Shown here: in pieces, positions 24,401 through 32,327 of the stretch
Layout: every line of letters starts with the position of its first letter
Position numbering within the stretch: position 1 is the first letter of the stretch
Origin: an uncultured Senegalimassilia sp.
GTDB lineage: Bacteria > Actinomycetota > Coriobacteriia > Coriobacteriales > Eggerthellaceae
Direction: 5' to 3'
DNA length: 32,401 nt
NCBI GenBank assembly: GCA_934630815.1
Contig: CAKTWI010000027.1
Span: 1-32,401 of the forward strand
The notes under the pieces: model-generated
Database searches by the model: none
What the model was told of the DNA's origin: nothing
Seen by the model: the letters and a program-made list of their open reading frames with translations, nothing else
Made by a program: the position numbers and the translations under genes

Positions 24401-25711
24401 GATGCTGCGAAGGCTGTTGCTGACGCTGGCAAGGCCGCCGCGGATGCGGGCAACGCTTCCGCCCAGGCCGCCGGCAACGGTGACAAGCCCGCCGCCGACG
24501 AGGGTGACAAGCCCGCAGCAAGCGACGGGCAGGGTGCGGGTGCCGTAGCGGCTCCCGATACCGACAACGGCACGGTCGACGAGGTTGCCCCCGGCAACCA
24601 GCCGGCCGACCAGCCGGCGAACCCGGAGCCCGAGTCCGGCAAGCCCCGTTCCCACGTGTTCACCTATAAGGTGACGGAGAGCGGTTCCGTGCCCGGCGTG
24701 ATCAACGACGCCGCGGCGACCAAGACGGTCAGCTTCAAGGTGACCGACGACGGCGCCGGCAAGCTGACGGTCGAGCGCCAGGGCGCTGCGGCGAACCCGG
24801 CGTTCTCCTTCGCTAACACCTACACGGTGGAGCCCGCTAACTCCAGCGTGACCGATCAGGTGACGGTGACCAAGACGCTGACGGGCCGTGACATGGCTGC
24901 CGGCGAGTTCGCGTTCGAGCTGCTCGAGGGCGAAGATGTCGTGGCGACCGGCGTTAACGCCGCCGACGGCAGCGTGGCGCTGAGCGCGGTGAAGTACACG
25001 CAGCCCGGCACGCATCGCTACACGTTGCACGAGGTCAGGGGCGGCACCGTCGCCAACGGCGTGACCTACGACGGCGCGACGTACACCGTGGTCACCACGG
25101 TGAAGGACAACGGCGACGGCACGCTCAGCGTGGCCCATGCGCTGGAAGGCGCGGGCGAGGCGACCTTCGCGAACGCCTACCAGGCGACGTCCACGACCGT
25201 GACCATCGGCGCCTCCAAGACGCTGGTGGGCAAGAACCTTCAGGACGGGCAGTTCACGTTCGTGCTGACCGCGGCCGACGGCACCGAGCTTAAGGCGAAG
25301 AACGCGGCCGACGGCAAGATCGCCTTCCCGGCTCTGACGTTCGACAAGCCCGGCACGTACGAGTTCACGCTCACCGAGCTCGACGACGCGCAGGCGAACG
25401 TGACGTACGACAAGCATGCGTACAGGGTGACCGTGACGGTCGTCGATGACGGACTCGGCCACCTGAACGCAACGGTGGCAGGCGATGCCGACGTGCTCGC
25501 GTTCACGAACACGTACACCGAGCCTCCGACGCCTGTGCAGCCCGCGCAGCCCGGCGGCAAGACCTTCACGCCGAGCGGGCTGGTCGGCAAGGTGCTGACG
25601 CAGACGGGCGACGATAAGCTTGCCCTGGTCCTGACGCTTGCGGCAGTGGCCCTGGCGGGTGCGGCGTCCATCGCGGCGCTGGTCATCATGCGCCGTCGCG
25701 ACAAGCGCTAG
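18464..25711 (+). CDS. Giant sortase-anchored surface adhesin with vWA and pilin-type (Spy0128/FctA) repeats
   Basis: This 2415-aa secreted protein starts with a signal peptide (residues 1-29, MKSTKRFKAALAAVLVLAL..., cleavage after AFA). A von Willebrand A domain follows, with MIDAS residues DASGS at 121-125, Thr227 and Asp255, suggesting a metal-dependent adhesive tip. One Cna-B-like domain starts near 695, then nine pilin-isopeptide (Spy0128/FctA-type) repeats begin at the K-x-L-x-G-R motifs near 825, 1156, 1299, 1448, 1587, 1747, 1884, 2137 and 2252. Most repeats end in F-x-N-x-Y, as expected for intramolecular Lys-Asn isopeptide links. A ~110-residue Ala/Asp-rich insert (about 1950-2062) interrupts the seventh repeat. 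The C-terminus has a non-canonical sorting motif LTQTG (2378-2382), a hydrophobic helix and an RRRDKR tail. Start is the ATG with AAGGAGG 7 nt upstream. No sortase gene is in the window. Confidence 0.92.
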   Translation: MKSTKRFKAALAAVLVLALSPLFGGAAFAEDSSAVTYGGSKTAVTDPSTIWDWSGLIKSDTSSVGRIWTDKTVSDGEISKDGVTISKANGADFLTALTALSSTSNLSDTATTPLDIVLVLDASGSMDDPMGGGDSTKRIDALKSAANLFIDEVTKQNAAVKDEAKRHQVAIVKFAGERTYAVGNDTYWSGGYEYNYSQVMKQLAPCTAASEQQFKDQVGAIRPAGATRADEGMSLVTGMSSGRSDAKKVVVFFTDGTPTDFREFSPGVASDAVKDAKSMKDAGAMVYSIGIFEGADPNVDPVAGSASNENKFMHAVSSNYPSATYTKTWSGYNWNFGDRADGSAYYKSAKNADELKRVFDDISKEIIKGAGYPTETRDGYESSTGYITFDDQLGDYMQVADLSKLVYDGTVYGCKSKTTNGNVDTYHFSGGVHSGLADADLKDVVITVTRSNDVAVGDKVQVKVPASLIPLRNFAIDLAKDTMSVSNTTPISVLYSSGVKPAALDLLENPDDAMKAYMEKNTDATGKVNFYANKWTGNETGDAVATFEPAAGNSYYYFTQDTPIYTDEACTVPAKSVEKGSTYYYKHDYYAMEGGKPVAKTEHVSFPGDAAEKIEGAIAWDHAGACYLKSGTPRLTYINELHKVKEENRTVTATDVLNPKWSGIEQSSAETLINAYLGNNGKLSVDVPGTLTVTKQLKLPDGYSAADFANESFEFTIAMQDAVGKSFNAVVKNANGEQQGDKFVLAFGQDGQAKHSLKPGETLYVYGLSAGWDYKVSETPRTGFTAEAAGAEGQIAAGETSAVTYKNTYAASGTLDGETYLKGEKVLTGRDWLADTFVFIMKDADTSVEAPMPPTNTLGGSKGETSVTVTSKDAKDGVPVSFHFESIGYTKPGTYTYQIWESQELSQLRAGVSASQALYQVVVTVTDESHNGTLTVKSVMTKLADDDGVKYEKPQLVDNDTARFVNEYDTDVVKWTPSGTKTYTDTTGENPLKSGMFHVIACTDNPNAPLPKDEDATRVDHEWGGKMWYGALTTVEAGGGIAFPQATFKYENLDPKTLNATFEYKIVEVVKVGDTWRAVRDVLADKTFDPAGMVYDTTVWTAKVTIADVGGKLELTAKYYKDDSEEPITGAMFSFENSYEPKPAELKGDTAIHGTKVLTGRDMAEDETFGFKLSAADDATQKAIKAGNIVIPEGADKALVSGAKADDETRFSFGEMTFNKPGTYSFAVQEDKYCGNDLGAAGAATGGIVFDRHVHKVTVKVTDDHKGKLVAEVSYDNELAKFENKYEQSAQLSGITVQKTLIGRDMAADEFSFSIHGVKSDTVSAEDAEARLADSDRSFTNAARADGVACDMAKMNGVAFTQADIGKTFAYEVREVVPAVGDRKPGVTYDDSMHTLEITVGMSGDADKHLTLTTKLDGEVVDPAIVAFVNGYQATPTSYDTATAGLNKVLEGRDWIDSDNFTFELKALDGGPLPKDSAGNDVTNVTVTKANAESFGFDTIEFTSDMVKAEPDHKRTFAYEVREVVPADGHKLPGIQYDDNVATIKVMVADDGSGMLKASAVAENTRFVNRYAAEIDYTAAGGLNVAKTLIGRDMAEGQFTIKVTPGDEASAYALGLPLEGAEIAMPAAADGAQAVKSALGEQHVVLRQSDVGKTYTYKVVEVQVAANGYTYDTTEYTVTVTVEDNPEKAALTVKTVVAGGPDGDKTYVYGADPSAAGTGPAVVPFTNTYAASTDNPGGAAAQVTATKALTGRPLSAGEFTFAVRYATGGDDLRTAKNAADGTVTFDGLHYTTEMLGGLVQDGNASRTSGKGVISWTVNYLAYEKTDGLAEQGVTPKTQSIPFKVTVVDNGDGSLTATANLGDGLKFENAYSTGNPVQVGLSGKKMLQAAPGLAPASIEGKFTFTVTSDDAAAPMPERTTAKNTADGNVDFGSITFTLDDLNRALGVNGQTAAVDADKAEADAAKTADQAAPAKEADQAADAAKAVADAGKAAADAGNASAQAAGNGDKPAADEGDKPAASDGQGAGAVAAPDTDNGTVDEVAPGNQPADQPANPEPESGKPRSHVFTYKVTESGSVPGVINDAAATKTVSFKVTDDGAGKLTVERQGAAANPAFSFANTYTVEPANSSVTDQVTVTKTLTGRDMAAGEFAFELLEGEDVVATGVNAADGSVALSAVKYTQPGTHRYTLHEVRGGTVANGVTYDGATYTVVTTVKDNGDGTLSVAHALEGAGEATFANAYQATSTTVTIGASKTLVGKNLQDGQFTFVLTAADGTELKAKNAADGKIAFPALTFDKPGTYEFTLTELDDAQANVTYDKHAYRVTVTVVDDGLGHLNATVAGDADVLAFTNTYTEPPTPVQPAQPGGKTFTPSGLVGKVLTQTGDDKLALVLTLAAVALAGAASIAALVIMRRRDKR

Positions 25712-25784
25712 CGCAGCCAATCCCGGCGAAGGCCGGATGTGAGAACTTGTCGCCGCGCCGGGATAGGGCGGCGGCAGGATGCAA

Positions 25785-25816
25785 GAAGAGGGCCGGGTTG
25801 ATACCCGGCCCTCTTC
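25785..25816. terminator. Strong terminator between convergent adhesin and pxpA genes
   Basis: A perfect 14-bp stem GAAGAGGGCCGGGT (25785-25798) / ACCCGGCCCTCTTC (25803-25816) with loop TGAT lies between the two stop codons. The flanks are not strongly T-rich, but the position and stability suit a bidirectional terminator. Confidence 0.75.
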
Positions 25817-25839
25817 GCGTTTCGTTGTGTTGTGGATTC

Positions 25840-26595
25840 CTACACGGGCTTCACCTCGACGCCGGCCTCGGTCAGCGCGGTGCGGATTTTGCCGGCGAAC
25901 TCGAGTGCGTGCACGTTGTCGCCGTGGATGCAGATGGTATCGGGCTTCACGGTGATGAGCTTGCCCGATGCGGACTCGATGGCGCCCTCCTTCACTGCGC
26001 GCACCACGCGCGCCACGGCGAAGTCCTCGTCGGTGATGACGGCGTCGGGAAGCTTGCGCGACACCAGCAGGCCCTCGTCGGTGTAGTTGCGGTCGGCGAA
26101 GAACTCCTGCGCGGTGCGGATGCCCTCCGCCTGGCCCGCGCGGATGAGTTCGCTGTTCGCCAGGCCCACCAGCACCAGGTCCAGGTTGGCGTCGTGCACG
26201 GCGGCGGCCACGGCCCGGGCAAGCTCCGGGTCCACGGCGGCGCGGTTGTACAGCTGGCCGTGCGGCTTCACGTGATGCATGCGCGCGCCGGCGGCGTGGC
26301 AGAAGGCCTGCAGCGCGCCGATCTGGTACAGGATGTAGTCGTAGGCCTCGTCGGGCGACATGGCGATGTCGCGGCGACCGAAGCCCTGCAGGTCGGGATA
26401 GCCCGGGTGGGCGCCCACGGCCACGCCTGCCTCGGCGGCGAGCTTGACGGTGCGGCGCATGACCGCCGGGTCGCCGGCGTGCATTCCGCACGCCACGTTG
26501 ACGCTGGAAACCAGCGGGATGACTTGATCGTCAAGCCCGAGCGTGTATCGCCCGAAGCTTTCTCCCAGGTCGGAGTTGAGATCGATGCTCGGCAT
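25840..26595 (-). CDS. pxpA: 5-oxoprolinase subunit A (LamB/YcsF family)
   Basis: This 251-aa protein is the PxpA (LamB/YcsF) subunit of ATP-dependent 5-oxoprolinase, which opens 5-oxo-L-proline (pyroglutamate) to glutamate. The N-terminal signature MPSIDLNSDLGESFG and the SVNVACGMHAGDP loop are diagnostic. Further conserved parts include AHPGYPDLQGFGRR and HVKPHGQLYN. The chosen ATG (26595) has GGAAG about 8 nt upstream and matches the family N-terminus; a longer frame to 26658 would add 21 residues derived from a palindrome. It is the last gene of a minus-strand operon with DUF1445, accC, accB, pxpC and pxpB, and a strong 34-bp palindrome separates it from the DUF1445 gene, perhaps affecting its expression. 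Confidence 0.95.
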   Translation of the reverse strand: MPSIDLNSDLGESFGRYTLGLDDQVIPLVSSVNVACGMHAGDPAVMRRTVKLAAEAGVAVGAHPGYPDLQGFGRRDIAMSPDEAYDYILYQIGALQAFCHAAGARMHHVKPHGQLYNRAAVDPELARAVAAAVHDANLDLVLVGLANSELIRAGQAEGIRTAQEFFADRNYTDEGLLVSRKLPDAVITDEDFAVARVVRAVKEGAIESASGKLITVKPDTICIHGDNVHALEFAGKIRTALTEAGVEVKPV

Positions 26596-26625
26596 GTTCA
26601 ACACTTCCATTTCCATATACATGAG

Positions 26626-26659
26626 CGTGCGCGGTTGCGGCATGCCGCAACCGCGCACG
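26626..26659. other. Perfect 34-bp palindrome between the DUF1445 gene and pxpA
   Basis: The 34-bp stretch reads identically on both strands (half site CGTGCGCGGTTGCGGCA). It can form a 14- to 15-bp hairpin in the mRNA with a tight GCATGC-type loop. There is no T-run on the minus strand, so it is more likely an mRNA-stabilising or attenuating structure, or a regulatory site, than a terminator. Confidence 0.8.
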
Positions 26660-26719
26660 GCGTCGGTTCGGGTTGTTCTCCCTCGGACAAGTCTCGGGCG
26701 AATCGGTGCGTTTGCCCTG

Positions 26720-27562
26720 TTAGCCCTTCAGGTCCACGTTCTTGGTGTCCGTGATCAGCATGTAGCCGGGAGCGTGCGTGATGGCGAACGGCGGCTTGCT
26801 GTTCATGACGATGGACTGCGGGGTGACTCCGCATGCCCAGAACACCGGCACCTCGCCGGGGTTGATGTCCACCGGGTCGCCGAAGTCGGGCTTCGCGATG
26901 TCCTTGATGCCGATGACGGAGGGGTCGCCGATATGCACGGGCGCGCCGTGTACCTTCGGGATGGCGCCGGAGATCTGCACCGCCTTCACCACCTGGTCGT
27001 AGGGGATGGGGCGCATGCTGACCACCGTGTTGCCGCTCATGGAGCCGGCCGGTTCGCACGCCAGGTTGGTGAGGTACATGGACACGTTGCGGCCTTGCGT
27101 GTTGTGGCGCATCTCGATGCCCGCCTCGATCAGCTCGCTCTCGAAGCTGAACGAGCAGCCGATGATGAACGCCACCAGGTCGTCGCGCCAGTAGTCCACC
27201 ACGTCGTCGACCTCGTCCACCATGACGCCGTCCTTGTAGATGCGGTATCCGGGGAAGTCGGTGGCAACGTCGCAGTCCTTCGCGCAGATGTGCGTCATGC
27301 GCTCGCCCACTTCGGTGACCTCCAGGATGGGGCAGGGCTTGGGGTTTCGCTGTGCGAACAACAGGAAATCATAGGCCTGCTCGCGCGGCAGGATGATCAG
27401 GTTCGCCTGCGCGTAACCCGGGCACAGGCCGCTCGTGGGGGCGGCGAACTTGCCTTCGCGGATCAGATGGCGCGCCTCAGCCGGCGTGGCATGGAGCATC
27501 TGCTCCCACACCTCGGCATCGACGCCTTCGGGCTTTGCGGGTACCGGCATTTCGATTCCCAT
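26720..27562 (-). CDS. DUF1445 (YcsI / D-glutamate cyclase-like) putative hydro-lyase
   Basis: This 280-aa cytoplasmic protein belongs to the DUF1445 family (B. subtilis YcsI; the mammalian relative DGLUCY is reported to be a D-glutamate cyclase). Family features include the [15 protein letters not shown] segment near residue 45, an [10 protein letters not shown] stretch and the C-terminal [15 protein letters not shown] region with [10 protein letters not shown]. In this operon it could interconvert D-glutamate and 5-oxo-D-proline, feeding the PxpABC enzyme, but that role is inferred from family and neighbours. GAAAGGAAG precedes the ATG at good spacing. It is translated shortly after accC (21-bp gap) and is followed by the 34-bp palindrome and pxpA. 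Confidence 0.9.
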   Translation of the reverse strand: MGIEMPVPAKPEGVDAEVWEQMLHATPAEARHLIREGKFAAPTSGLCPGYAQANLIILPREQAYDFLLFAQRNPKPCPILEVTEVGERMTHICAKDCDVATDFPGYRIYKDGVMVDEVDDVVDYWRDDLVAFIIGCSFSFESELIEAGIEMRHNTQGRNVSMYLTNLACEPAGSMSGNTVVSMRPIPYDQVVKAVQISGAIPKVHGAPVHIGDPSVIGIKDIAKPDFGDPVDINPGEVPVFWACGVTPQSIVMNSKPPFAITHAPGYMLITDTKNVDLKG

Positions 27563-27583
27563 AACGCTTCCTTTCGTTGATCC

Positions 27584-28939
<1,356 letters not shown>

Positions 28940-28954
28940 GGGGCTCGCCTGGCC

Positions 28955-29485
28955 TTACGCGTTCGCGCTGGTGGAGATGCGGAACAGCGGCTGGTCGTAC
29001 TCGACCTGCGTGCCGTTTGCGGCCAGCACCTCGGTGATGACGCCCGGCGCGGGGGCGGTGATCTCGTTCATCATCTTCATGGCCTCCACGATGGCCAGCG
29101 TCTGGCCGGTCAGCACCTCCTGGCCAACCTTCACGAACGGGTCCTCGTCGGGGCTGGGGCCGGCGTAGAACGTGCCCACCATGGGGCTGCGGACCACGCT
29201 GGCGTCGTCATCGCCGGCCACGGGCGCGCTTGCGGCGCCGGCAACCACGCCGGTGGCGTCCTCGCGGGCGTTGAGAAGCTGGCCGACGCGCTCGGCCATG
29301 AGAGGCAGGGTGGCGCCGGACAGCGCGCCGGCGGCGGGCTTGCGCTCGAGCTCGATCTCAACCTGGCCGTCCTTGAAGCGCAGGGCGGTAAGATCGCCCT
29401 CGTCCATGATGCTGAGAAGGTCGAGGATGTTCTCGCGGCGCTGCTTCATGGCGTCGGCGGTGCCGTTGGTTTCGTTCGTGGTCAT
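28955..29485 (-). CDS. accB: Biotin carboxyl carrier protein (AccB-type)
   Basis: This 176-aa protein carries a C-terminal biotinyl domain with the invariant biotinylation site VEAMKM (Lys in the AMKM motif) in the context TLAIVEAMKMMNEITAP. The N-terminal half is a charged helix followed by an Ala-rich linker, usual for AccB. The PMVGTFYAGPSPDEDPFVKV segment marks the start of the biotinyl fold. AGGAG sits 6 nt before the ATG. It follows pxpC by 9 bp and precedes accC by 15 bp, indicating an operon. Together with AccC it would form a carboxylated-biotin module, although no carboxyltransferase is encoded nearby. Confidence 0.93.
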   Translation of the reverse strand: MTTNETNGTADAMKQRRENILDLLSIMDEGDLTALRFKDGQVEIELERKPAAGALSGATLPLMAERVGQLLNAREDATGVVAGAASAPVAGDDDASVVRSPMVGTFYAGPSPDEDPFVKVGQEVLTGQTLAIVEAMKMMNEITAPAPGVITEVLAANGTQVEYDQPLFRISTSANA

Positions 29486-29494
29486 GGGGTGCTC

Positions 29495-30628
29495 CTATCG
29501 GTTCGACTCGCTTGCGGGCTGCTCTGCGGGCTGCAAGCGTTGTTGCTCGGTTTTGCTCAGTTCGATCCACAGCTTCTGGCTGCCGGACGCGTGCGCGCGG
29601 GCCTGCGCTTCCAGGATGGGCGTGAGCCTTCGCGCCGTCCTTCGCGGCGATATGCCGCCGTAGCAGGGGCGCTTGACCATCTTGGCGAGCGCATCCATGC
29701 GGCGCGCCTCCTGACGGTACAGGTCCTGCGCCTGCTGGATGGTGACGGGGGCGAAGCGGATGACGCGCCCCGGCGTGCACTGCACCAGTTTGGGCAGGTC
29801 GACGCTGCAGACGGTGCCGATCTTGGCGTAGCCGCCAGTGGTTTGGCGGTCTGAGAGCATGATGATGGGGCGGCCGTCGGCGGGGATCTGCACGGCGCCC
29901 AACGCGATGCCGTCCGAGATGATGTCGCTGCCGTTCACCGTCTCGATCTCGGGGCCGTCCAGGCGGAATCCCATGCGGTCGCAGCGGCTGGTGGTGGTGT
30001 AGGGCTGGCTGTAGAAGGTGTCCACGCCGTCTTGCGTGAACATGTCCTCCTGCGGGCCGGGCACCACGCGCAGCGTGATCTCGGGGTCGTCGAAGCCGTA
30101 GAAATCGTCGTCACGGTCGACGGTGTGCGAGCCTAGGTTGGGGATGAAGTCGATGTTGCGCGCGCAAAACGGCAGGTAGTCGCCGGTGATGAGCGCGCGG
30201 CCCTTCCATCCGCCGATGCCGCACTTCAGGTTGGTGGAACGGCTGCCCATGACCTCGGGCGCGTTGATGGAGCCGCCTGCGATGGCCAGGTAGCCGTACA
30301 TGCCCGTCTTCGGGGCGCCGAAGGCCAGCACGCTGCCGCGGTGCACGGCCAGCGCGGTGTACATGGGCGCGGGGCGGCCGTCGAGCGTGGGACGGAAATC
30401 GCCGCCGGTGATGGCGACGTAGGTGCTGGTGGTGAAGCGAAGCGTCGGCCCGGCCAGGCAGAACTCCAGGACCGGGGCGTCGGGGTCGTTGTCGACCAGC
30501 AGGTTGGCCGTGTGCAGCGCGCGGGTGTCCATGACGCCCGACGGGCTGAAGCCGCTGCCCAGGAAACCGGTGCGGCCTCGGTCCTGCACGGTGGTCAGGA
30601 TGCCGGGTTTGATGGCGGTGACTCCCAT
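29495..30628 (-). CDS. pxpC: 5-oxoprolinase subunit C (KipA-type, biotin-dependent carboxyltransferase family)
   Basis: This 377-aa protein matches PxpC/KipA. The conserved blocks are GILTTVQDRGRTGFLGSGFS (8-27), GSRSTNLKCGIGGWKGRALI, and the strongly conserved IIMLSDRQTTGGYAKIGTV. Together with PxpA and PxpB it forms ATP-dependent 5-oxoprolinase. The family was long labelled biotin-dependent carboxyltransferase because of similarity to urea-amidolyase domains, which is notable beside accB/accC here. GAGGAGG lies 6 nt before the ATG. The gap to pxpB is a single base, so translation is probably coupled. The C-terminus extends about 60 residues past the last conserved block with a Gln/Glu-rich tail. 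Confidence 0.95.
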   Translation of the reverse strand: MGVTAIKPGILTTVQDRGRTGFLGSGFSPSGVMDTRALHTANLLVDNDPDAPVLEFCLAGPTLRFTTSTYVAITGGDFRPTLDGRPAPMYTALAVHRGSVLAFGAPKTGMYGYLAIAGGSINAPEVMGSRSTNLKCGIGGWKGRALITGDYLPFCARNIDFIPNLGSHTVDRDDDFYGFDDPEITLRVVPGPQEDMFTQDGVDTFYSQPYTTTSRCDRMGFRLDGPEIETVNGSDIISDGIALGAVQIPADGRPIIMLSDRQTTGGYAKIGTVCSVDLPKLVQCTPGRVIRFAPVTIQQAQDLYRQEARRMDALAKMVKRPCYGGISPRRTARRLTPILEAQARAHASGSQKLWIELSKTEQQRLQPAEQPASESNR

Positions 30629-30629
30629 G

Positions 30630-31358
30630 CTAGGCCTCCTCTACGATAACGTCGCACTCATAGCCGCCTGCGGCGATCTGCGCCTCGATGGCGTCGTACT
30701 GCTTCTGCGTGATGGGCTGGAAGCGAAGGTACTCGCCTGCGCGGTACAGGATGGGCTGGGCGCGCTCGGGGTCGTACGGGCGCACGGGGCTGCGGCCGAT
30801 GATCTGCCAGCCTCCGGGGCTTGCCAGCGGGTAGATGCCCGTTTGCGCGCCGCCGATGCCCACGCTGCCCGCAGGGATCTCGGTGCGGGGGACGGAAAGG
30901 CGCGGCGTGTGCAGCCGCGGGTCCAGGCCGCCCAGGTAGGCGAAGCCGGGCAGGAAGCCCAGCATGTCGATGAGGTAGTCGTGCGCGCTGTGCAGGTTGA
31001 TAACGTCCTGCTCGGACATGCCGGCATGGTGCGCCACCGTGGGCAGGTCGGGGCCGAACTCCCCGCCGTAGCAGACGGGGATGACCACGATGCGCTTCAC
31101 GCCCGTCTCGGCGGCGGCCAGGTTGCGCAGCTTGCCCTGCACGCGCTGGCACAGCTCGTCGTAGCCGATGACGCACGGGTCGTAGGTGACCATGAGCGAG
31201 CAGAACGTGGGCACCAGCTCGGTGACCCCGGGGATGGGATCGTCGGTGAGCGTCTGCGCGGCAACGCGGATCATGCCGCTGGTTTGCGGCGATATGGTTT
31301 TGGCGAACTCCAAGTTGATAGCGGAGTCGCCAGCGATGGTGATGTTGAATCCAGCCAC
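30630..31358 (-). CDS. pxpB: 5-oxoprolinase subunit B (KipI-type)
   Basis: This 242-aa protein matches PxpB/KipI, the partner of PxpC. The GDSAINLEF block near the N-terminus and the LGFLPGFAYLGGLDPRLH segment followed by PRTEIPAGSVGIGGAQTGIY are characteristic, and the ASPGGWQIIGRSP stretch completes the family signature. The start is a GTG, with AGGGGA upstream. It is the first gene of the minus-strand operon. Its upstream region (31359-31576) also serves the divergent TauE/SafE gene. The subunit is cytoplasmic; in B. subtilis KipI has been linked to inhibition of the kinase KinA, but that signalling role need not apply here. Confidence 0.95.
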   Translation of the reverse strand: MAGFNITIAGDSAINLEFAKTISPQTSGMIRVAAQTLTDDPIPGVTELVPTFCSLMVTYDPCVIGYDELCQRVQGKLRNLAAAETGVKRIVVIPVCYGGEFGPDLPTVAHHAGMSEQDVINLHSAHDYLIDMLGFLPGFAYLGGLDPRLHTPRLSVPRTEIPAGSVGIGGAQTGIYPLASPGGWQIIGRSPVRPYDPERAQPILYRAGEYLRFQPITQKQYDAIEAQIAAGGYECDVIVEEA

Positions 31359-31452
31359 TGTTCCCCTATGCTTTCGGATTGCGTACCTGCCTATGGTAGA
31401 TGATGTTTCCCCTCATGCTAAGGCAATTAGCCGCAAATAGGCATTTTGGTAA

Positions 31453-31458
31453 TATACT
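31453..31458 (+). promoter_or_regulatory. -10-like TATACT in the pxpB/TauE divergent region
   Basis: TATACT occurs about 120 bp upstream of the TauE/SafE TTG start. On the opposite strand an overlapping TATATT (31451-31456) could serve the pxp operon. No convincing -35 elements are visible for either, so both are tentative. Confidence 0.3.
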
Positions 31459-31576
31459 TGCAACTTATTTCATGGATAACGATGAAGCCGCGGCTAGGCG
31501 GCAAAAGGCGCGGCTGAGCAGGTGGGTATTCCGGTTCGCGGGGCCTATTGCAAGATAACGGGAGCGAGGGTCTCTG

Positions 31577-32293
31577 TTGGTTAAGAACGTCATATTTCTG
31601 GCGGTGTTCCTGTTCGGCTACACCGTGCAGGCCATCACCGGGTTCGCCGGCAACATCTTCTGCATGCCGGTGGGCACGCTCACGTTGGGACTGCAAAGCT
31701 CGGTGTCCATCTTGAACGCTACGGGCTTTCTGGCTTGCACGGTGCTTGCCGTGCTCAACTTCCGTAGCATCCATTGGCGCGAGCTCGGTAAGATCGTGGG
31801 CGTCATGCTGCCGTTCGTGGCGTTGGGCGCTTGGCTTGACTCCGTGGTACCGCTGCATGCGCTGTTGAAGATATACGGCCTGGTCATCCTTGCCGTCGGC
31901 ATCAAGAACCTCGTGCAGCGCAAGCAGTCGTTCCTGCCGGAGTGGGCGCTGTGGGGCGTGCTGGTGGCGGCGGGCCTGATCCAGGGCATGTTCGTTTCCG
32001 GCGGCGCGCTGCTGGTCATCTACGCGGTGCAGAAGCTCACGGACAAGGAGCAGTTCCGTGCCACGCTGTCGGCGGTGTGGTCCATCCTTAACTTGTTGTA
32101 TGCCGGCGTGCAGCTGTATCAGGGGCACTTCACGCACGAAGTGTGGATCATAGTGCTGTGCTGCATCCCGCTCATCGTGCTGGCCACGGTGGTGGGCGGC
32201 AAGCTTGCCAAGCGCATCAGCCAGGAGCGTTTCCTGAAGCTGACGTACGTGCTGCTGCTGGTCATCGGCACTGTTTTGCTGGTCACGTCGTAA
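31577..32293 (+). CDS. TauE/SafE-family membrane permease
   Basis: This 238-aa polytopic membrane protein has about seven or eight hydrophobic segments in the two-repeat layout of the TauE/SafE (sulfite exporter-like) family. Conserved Gly/Phe-rich segments include AITGFAGNIFCMPVGTLTLG near residue 17 and GLIQGMFVSGGALLVIYA near 134, the repeat signature. Start is TTG with GAGGG 6 nt upstream. Members move sulfur compounds, organic acids or other anions; substrate is not deducible. It diverges from the pxp operon and could handle a compound from that pathway, but the adjacency alone is weak evidence. The IS element edge begins about 35 bp after its stop. Confidence 0.9.
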   Translation: MVKNVIFLAVFLFGYTVQAITGFAGNIFCMPVGTLTLGLQSSVSILNATGFLACTVLAVLNFRSIHWRELGKIVGVMLPFVALGAWLDSVVPLHALLKIYGLVILAVGIKNLVQRKQSFLPEWALWGVLVAAGLIQGMFVSGGALLVIYAVQKLTDKEQFRATLSAVWSILNLLYAGVQLYQGHFTHEVWIIVLCCIPLIVLATVVGGKLAKRISQERFLKLTYVLLLVIGTVLLVTS

Positions 32294-32327
32294 CTTCGTA
32301 TCTCGAAATGAAAAGCGGGGGCCGATG

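Noticed and set aside
23945..26491. Antisense frame spanning the adhesin end and pxpA
   Set aside because: It crosses a strong terminator and runs through pxpA in another frame; its Arg-rich content is typical of shadow frames.
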